Shown in pieces: positions 60,582 to 64,000 of a stretch of DNA of 64,000 nucleotides (the stretch's first letter is position 1; each line of letters begins with the position of its first letter). The DNA comes from Chitinophagaceae bacterium (GTDB taxonomy: Bacteria > Bacteroidota > Bacteroidia > Chitinophagales > Chitinophagaceae), in NCBI GenBank assembly GCA_024508725.1, contig JANINS010000004.1, positions 1,134,163 through 1,198,162 on the forward strand. The letters are read 5' to 3'. The notes beneath the pieces were generated by a model that was given only the letters and a program-made list of their open reading frames with translations, was not told the origin of the DNA and made no database searches. Position numbers and translations under genes: made by a program.

Positions 60582-62073
60582 AGTCGATCCGTGGTCTTTG
60601 TCGGGTGGAAAAATTCCACCACAGGCCAACGACGTCGAGAAAGACATCATCGGTGCTATGATGATAAACCGTGACTGTTTTGAAACAGTGATGGAGCTAC
60701 TTACACCCGATGTGTTCTATGTGGATGCATACCAACGACTATTCAGATCATGTGAACGCCTTGCATTAGCATCTTCTCCTGTAGATCTGCACACCGTTGT
60801 GGAAGATTTAATGAAACACGCCGAATTAGAATTGATCGGTGGACCTACAGCGATAGTTGAAGTTACGAAGGGTGTACCTGGTGATGCAATCGCAAAGATT
60901 GAACGTTACTGCGGTATTGTTCTGGAGAAGTACTTCAAAAGAGAGATCATAAAGATTTCAGCCGAAGCACTTACTGACGCATTCGATGATACAGTGGATG
61001 TGTTCGACTTGCATGATGAATTGGAAGGTAGAATATCGAGTGTAACTGCTAAGCATACTCGAGGCACTCATATTGAAACACCAAAGCTGGCGATCGCTGC
61101 GAAGGAGAGAATCGAATATCTCAGGAATAACAAAGGGATGCTCACCGGTGTACCTACCGGCTTCAGACCCGTTGATCGTGTAACCAATGGATGGCAACCA
61201 ACTGATCTTATCATCCTTGCCGCTCGTCCATCAGTAGGTAAAACAGCCTTTGCTTTAAACCTTGCCCGGAATGCAATCAACCATTTTCAAAAAAGGTGGA
61301 TGGCGGAAGGAAAGCAAGGAAAGCCGAAAGGTGTCGGTTTCTTCTCCCTTGAGATGAGTGGTGGTCAGTTGATCAACAGACTTATTGCAAGCGAAGGTGA
61401 AATTGATCTTGAGAAGATATCTAACGGCAGGTTTACAAGTGAAGCTGAATACGAATACTTCAAGGTTGTTGCAGATAAAGTTGGAGACATGCCAATCTTC
61501 ATAGATGATACTCCGGCTCTGCGTCTCATGGAATTTAGATCACGTGCCCGGCGAATGGTCACAAGACGAAATGTAGGATTGATCATCGTTGATTACCTGC
61601 AGCTGATGAGGGGTTCAGGTAATGAGTATAACAGAGAAGCAGAGATATCTAGCATCTCCCGCACTTTGAAAGAGATGGCCAAGGAACTGAATGTTCCAAT
61701 CATTGCCTTGTCTCAAATGAACCGTGCCCAGGATAAAGAAAAGCGAGATCCTCAGCTATCGGATTTACGTGAATCGGGAGCAATTGAACAGGATGCGGAC
61801 TTGGTGGCATTCCTTACTCGCCCGGATTATCAAAAGAAAGAAGGTGAGGTTGATCATACGATGAAACATGATATAAAACTGTGGATCAAGAAGCATCGTA
61901 ATGGCAAACTGGAGAACATTCTGTTGAAAGCAGTCCTGTCTATCCAAAGAGTTTTTGATCTGGAGGACTTCGATACATACCAGGAGAACCGGAAAGAAGG
62001 AACACCGGTGATATATACCGCTAACTCAAGTTTCTCACTTGAAGATGAACTCACCGACGATTTACCATTTTAA
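60520..62073 (+). CDS. dnaB: Replicative DNA helicase DnaB
   Basis: A 517-residue protein, family length. The DnaB N-terminal domain (about 35-140: QANDVEKDIIGAMMINRDCF) is followed by the RecA-like core with Walker A ARPSVGKTA (about 235-243), FFSLEMSGGQL, Walker B IIVDYLQLM and SQMNRAQDK...DLRESGAIEQDADLV. The first 30 residues are basic and Gly/Arg/Asn-rich. It is element-borne, overlapping the initiator gene, and unwinds DNA at the element origin. Confidence 0.95.
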   Translation: MSSDNEKKTNRGRGNSRNKTKVDPWSLSGGKIPPQANDVEKDIIGAMMINRDCFETVMELLTPDVFYVDAYQRLFRSCERLALASSPVDLHTVVEDLMKHAELELIGGPTAIVEVTKGVPGDAIAKIERYCGIVLEKYFKREIIKISAEALTDAFDDTVDVFDLHDELEGRISSVTAKHTRGTHIETPKLAIAAKERIEYLRNNKGMLTGVPTGFRPVDRVTNGWQPTDLIILAARPSVGKTAFALNLARNAINHFQKRWMAEGKQGKPKGVGFFSLEMSGGQLINRLIASEGEIDLEKISNGRFTSEAEYEYFKVVADKVGDMPIFIDDTPALRLMEFRSRARRMVTRRNVGLIIVDYLQLMRGSGNEYNREAEISSISRTLKEMAKELNVPIIALSQMNRAQDKEKRDPQLSDLRESGAIEQDADLVAFLTRPDYQKKEGEVDHTMKHDIKLWIKKHRNGKLENILLKAVLSIQRVFDLEDFDTYQENRKEGTPVIYTANSSFSLEDELTDDLPF

Positions 62074-62083
62074 AAACTAACAA

Positions 62084-62479
62084 ATGATTTCAAACGAAGC
62101 TATACTACCCTATTACATGTACTGTCATGTTGAGATCGTGTTCGCCGATGAGCGTGGATCTTATGCAGGATGGGAACGGCAAATACAAATCCTTAATACC
62201 ACACTATTGAATGCAGTAGGTATCGGTTCCATCAAAGTTCTTCCGCTCCTCAGGCCTGAAGATGATATGACCGATGATGAAACCGCTATATGGTTTGGAA
62301 TGAAACTAAAAGGCGGAACCGGTCCGGAACGAGAAGCAAAAGCAGTTCGATATCTCACTCAGCAAAGGATCGACGTATTCGAATTGATCAAACATGGATT
62401 AGCAAAACAAGTAACACGAGATTACTATGAACAACTGGGAAAAGATCGTAGAGTTTCTGAAGAGTCAACAGTGTGCTAG
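62084..62479 (+). CDS. Element protein of unknown function
   Basis: A 131-residue protein. VEIVFADERGSYAGWERQI near the start and a long C-terminal helix (RYLTQQRIDVFELIKHGLAK). No family is recognised, and the position after dnaB suggests replication or nucleotide metabolism. Its end overlaps the next frame by 53 bp. Confidence 0.55.
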   Translation: MISNEAILPYYMYCHVEIVFADERGSYAGWERQIQILNTTLLNAVGIGSIKVLPLLRPEDDMTDDETAIWFGMKLKGGTGPEREAKAVRYLTQQRIDVFELIKHGLAKQVTRDYYEQLGKDRRVSEESTVC

Positions 62480-62666
62480 AATACACAAGTGGTATTCATC
62501 CAAGGAAGGTTGGGGCTATCTCTCCTTCCCTGGCAAGAGACTCAGGATCGATAGTAAATGGACACTACAGAAAGTAAAGCAATTGATTTATGACAACACG
62601 TTGGACCGAAGCACACCTGCAGGATCTTCTGGATCGGGGATTAATAAAAGGCTTCAGTATCGATAA
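62427..62666 (+). CDS. Small element protein, overlapping both neighbours
   Basis: A 79-residue frame with a sensible fold-like start (MNNWEKIVEFLKSQQCARIH, then KWYSSKEGWGYLSFPGKRLR). It overlaps the previous gene by 53 bp and the DUF1064 gene by 77 bp. The last 25 residues lie in the DUF1064 overlap and may be less constrained. Moderate support only. Confidence 0.5.
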   Translation: MNNWEKIVEFLKSQQCARIHKWYSSKEGWGYLSFPGKRLRIDSKWTLQKVKQLIYDNTLDRSTPAGSSGSGINKRLQYR

Positions 62667-62994
62667 GCCTACAAAGAAAGAGAAGCGATCAAAGCACAAT
62701 AATGTAAAAGTTGAAACTGAGGATGGCGTCTTCGATTCGAAAAAGGAATACAAGCGTTACAAGGAACTCAGAATGTTACTGAAGAAAGGTGAGATCGGGT
62801 TCTTAGCAAAACAGGTGCAGTTCGAATTGAATACTGGAGGATCTCACTCACTCATGTACATAGCAGACTTTGTTTACACAACGAAGGAAGGTGTTCAGGT
62901 GGTAGAGGATGTGAAAGGAATGAGAACTGCAGTTTACAAGAAAAAGAAAAAGCTGATGAAGCAGATTCATAAAATTCAAATCGTAGAGATATGA
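62590..62994 (+). CDS. DUF1064 nuclease-like protein
   Basis: A 134-residue protein. KHNNVKVETEDGVFDSKKEYKRY (about 35-57), FELNTGGSHSLMYIADFVYTT and VQVVEDVKGMRT (about 103-114) are the DUF1064 (VRR/Holliday-type PD-(D/E)XK) landmarks, with Asp in YIADF, Glu and Lys in EDVKG. It is common in phages as a resolvase-type nuclease. Coupled by ATGA to the next gene. Confidence 0.85.
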   Translation: MTTRWTEAHLQDLLDRGLIKGFSIDKPTKKEKRSKHNNVKVETEDGVFDSKKEYKRYKELRMLLKKGEIGFLAKQVQFELNTGGSHSLMYIADFVYTTKEGVQVVEDVKGMRTAVYKKKKKLMKQIHKIQIVEI

Positions 62995-63221
62995 AAATAA
63001 CTATTGAGAGTACAGCAAAAATCGTGGAGGTTAATGGAGTTCCCGCTAGAGTTTGGCAGGGCACAACAGCATCAGGGATCGAAGTAGTTGCATTTATCAC
63101 CAGGGTGGCTCATGACGCAAACGAGCCTGAAGAAGTCGCTGAGCACTTCAAGACAGAATTGTATGAATGTGCTGCACCAAGAGAAATGGCTAATGGTATT
63201 CCATCAAAACTTATTCTCTGA
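62991..63221 (+). CDS. Small element protein of unknown function
   Basis: A 76-residue protein. TAKIVEVNGVPARVWQGTTASGIEVVAFITRVAHD is beta-rich, with a helical acidic end (EPEEVAEHFKTELYECAAP). No family is recognised. It is coupled to both neighbours by overlapping stop and start. Confidence 0.55.
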   Translation: MKITIESTAKIVEVNGVPARVWQGTTASGIEVVAFITRVAHDANEPEEVAEHFKTELYECAAPREMANGIPSKLIL

Positions 63222-63442
63222 TGGAATACAAATACCTAGGTGATCGAATGACCGATGCAAAGCTTAGAGGATCTCTTTGCTCTGCAGTAAGAAGATCAGA
63301 CGGTAAGTGCATCAGAGGTAAGAATGGCAACATGCTAGTTCAGTTTGAAAGCGGAAAGACCGCTGTAGTTATAGCAAGACTACTACGCAAATTAAAACCT
63401 AACAATAAACAAACCTCAAATGAAAATTTACATCGCGAGTAG
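63221..63442 (+). CDS. Small element protein of unknown function
   Basis: A 73-residue protein (YKYLGDRMTDAKLRGSLCSAVRRSDGKCIRGKNGNMLVQF). The basic centre may bind nucleic acid. Its 3' end contains CCTAACAATAAACA (63398-63411) read as PNNKQ, which serves as leader of the next gene rather than as protein sequence. Confidence 0.55.
   Translation: MEYKYLGDRMTDAKLRGSLCSAVRRSDGKCIRGKNGNMLVQFESGKTAVVIARLLRKLKPNNKQTSNENLHRE
63398..63419 (+). promoter_or_regulatory. Leader motif before deoxyribosyltransferase-like gene
   Basis: CCTAACAATAAACA (63398-63411), 8 bp, then ATG 63420. A short stem GTAGT/ACTAC (about 63365-63383) lies upstream. Confidence 0.5.
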
Positions 63443-63896
63443 TTGGAAGAACCAACACGGAGTTGAAATGCTTACTGAGAAACTCAGAGCTGAAGGCTTT
63501 GAGGTGATCAGTTGGATCGAAAACAATTATGGAGAGAATCACAATCACGTAACGAAAAAGTTCTCTTTTCAAGAATGGATGGAGTCTCCAGAATCGAACG
63601 AATCGTTTTGGTTCGATGTACACGGAGCGATCTACTGTGACATTTTCATCTACTACGCTCCAGCGGGGAAAGACGCACATGCTGAACTGGGCGCCGCATG
63701 GGCTAGCCGATATGGAGATCCTCATAACGTAGGTCCCGGCAAGAAGGCGATCATCGGACTTTTTGCAAAAGGTGAAGATCTTGGACTTATGAGCAAGATG
63801 GTTGATCAATGGCATGAAAGAGTTCCGGATTTGATAAAATACTGCATCGAGTTTAGATCTATCACATCACTTAAATCAGAAGAGTATGCCAGTTAA
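63420..63896 (+). CDS. Nucleoside 2-deoxyribosyltransferase-like protein
   Basis: A 158-residue protein. MKIYIASSWKNQHGVEMLTEKL at the start, CDIFIYYAPAGKDAHAELGAAWASRYGDP (about 73-101) with the catalytic-type Glu, and GKKAIIGLF. This is the nucleoside deoxyribosyltransferase fold (DUF4406-like in phages). Role in nucleotide salvage or in altering a nucleotide signal is possible. It overlaps the next start. Confidence 0.8.
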   Translation: MKIYIASSWKNQHGVEMLTEKLRAEGFEVISWIENNYGENHNHVTKKFSFQEWMESPESNESFWFDVHGAIYCDIFIYYAPAGKDAHAELGAAWASRYGDPHNVGPGKKAIIGLFAKGEDLGLMSKMVDQWHERVPDLIKYCIEFRSITSLKSEEYAS

Positions 63897-64000
63897 TCTC
63901 AAAAACTACACATCGGAAGTTCCGGCGTCGAACTCAATGAGCAAAATTGAAAAATGCTTAGTTGAAGCTGGAGCAACGGACATCAGTAAAAACTATAAAG
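63886..64000 (+). CDS. Element protein, cut off at window end
   Basis: ATG 63886 overlaps the previous stop by 11 bp. The visible 38 residues (MPVNLKNYTSEVPASNSMSK, then IEKCLVEAGATDISKNYK) stay open to the window end. Function cannot be given. Confidence 0.6.
   Translation, partial: MPVNLKNYTSEVPASNSMSKIEKCLVEAGATDISKNYK

Larger units (their letters stand above)
47044..64000. mobile_element. Integrated phage-like element (left part, continues past window)
   Basis: From the tRNA remnant onward, gene style changes: short, tightly overlapping genes, ATGA and TAATG couplings, a divergent repressor control region, recombination and replication genes. No dispersed GAGTGCGACGCAA repeats were seen here. 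Leftward genes 47121-49476 form a lysogeny operon and rightward genes from 49646 the early operon. No integrase, terminase, portal or capsid gene is in the window; they may follow after 64000. A phage-plasmid is possible because ParB and an iteron origin are present. Confidence 0.85.

Noticed and set aside
47121-64000. Integrase or transposase in the element
   Set aside because: No tyrosine or serine recombinase motifs were found in any frame with coding character; it may lie beyond the window.

Overview
The window comes from the chromosome of a member of the Bacteroidota, most likely family Chitinophagaceae. The evidence is the set of phylum-typical families (DUF3810, DUF4251, HU-CCDC81-like, UpxY/NusG-like, TonB-type barrels with carboxypeptidase-regulatory domains, TPR outer-membrane partners), almost no Shine-Dalgarno sequences in the chromosomal part, and promoters of the form TTTG-N19-TAnnTTTG (2569-2599, 19699-19729, 49513-49543). 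No genus can be fixed from the sequence alone.

Region 1 (1-47043) is ordinary chromosome. From left to right it carries: a truncated phosphopantetheinyl transferase; dcd; a DUF3810 metalloprotease-like protein; the DUF177-rpmF-plsX cluster; an envelope group (TPR protein, outer-membrane barrel, HU-like membrane protein); small lipoproteins; UbiD decarboxylase; a YwqE/CpsB-type phosphatase with an UpxY-like antiterminator; a C-terminal processing protease; tRNA-His; a TonB-type receptor; pcm; phosphosugar mutase; GH13, GH16 and esterase genes; a monooxygenase/aminotransferase pair; an M16 peptidase; a glutaryl-CoA dehydrogenase-like enzyme; aroK; clpC; a STAS protein; rnz; dapA; accA; and a FkbM methyltransferase. 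A dispersed family of short repeats sharing GAGTGCGACGCAA or GAGTGACACAA occurs at about ten intergenic sites here and was not seen after 47 kb.

Region 2 (47044-64000 and beyond) is an integrated element, most likely a prophage or phage-plasmid. It begins at a 13-bp remnant of a tRNA 3' end. A leftward lysogeny operon holds a LexA/CI-type repressor, a secreted protein, an HTH protein, a small basic protein and a membrane protein. A divergent control region carries GTTC half-sites at 11-bp spacing over a perfect promoter. A long, tightly overlapping rightward early operon follows: small regulators, a recombination module (Sak4-like ATPase, coiled-coil protein, PD-(D/E)XK nuclease, DnaQ-like exonuclease), a SAM-binding methylase homologue without NPPY, two ParB-fold proteins, a replication initiator with four 21-bp-spaced palindromic iterons inside its gene, DnaB, DUF1064 and a deoxyribosyltransferase-like protein. 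No integrase, packaging or structural genes are visible, so the type of element is inferred from its early genes only.

The most notable signals are the intragenic iterons, the repressor operators, a hairpin plus CCTAACAATAAACA motif before several element genes, the uncharacterised lysogenic cargo operon, the dispersed repeat family, and a terminator-ended RNA with a perfect Shine-Dalgarno and a 14-codon reading frame at 11413-11538.
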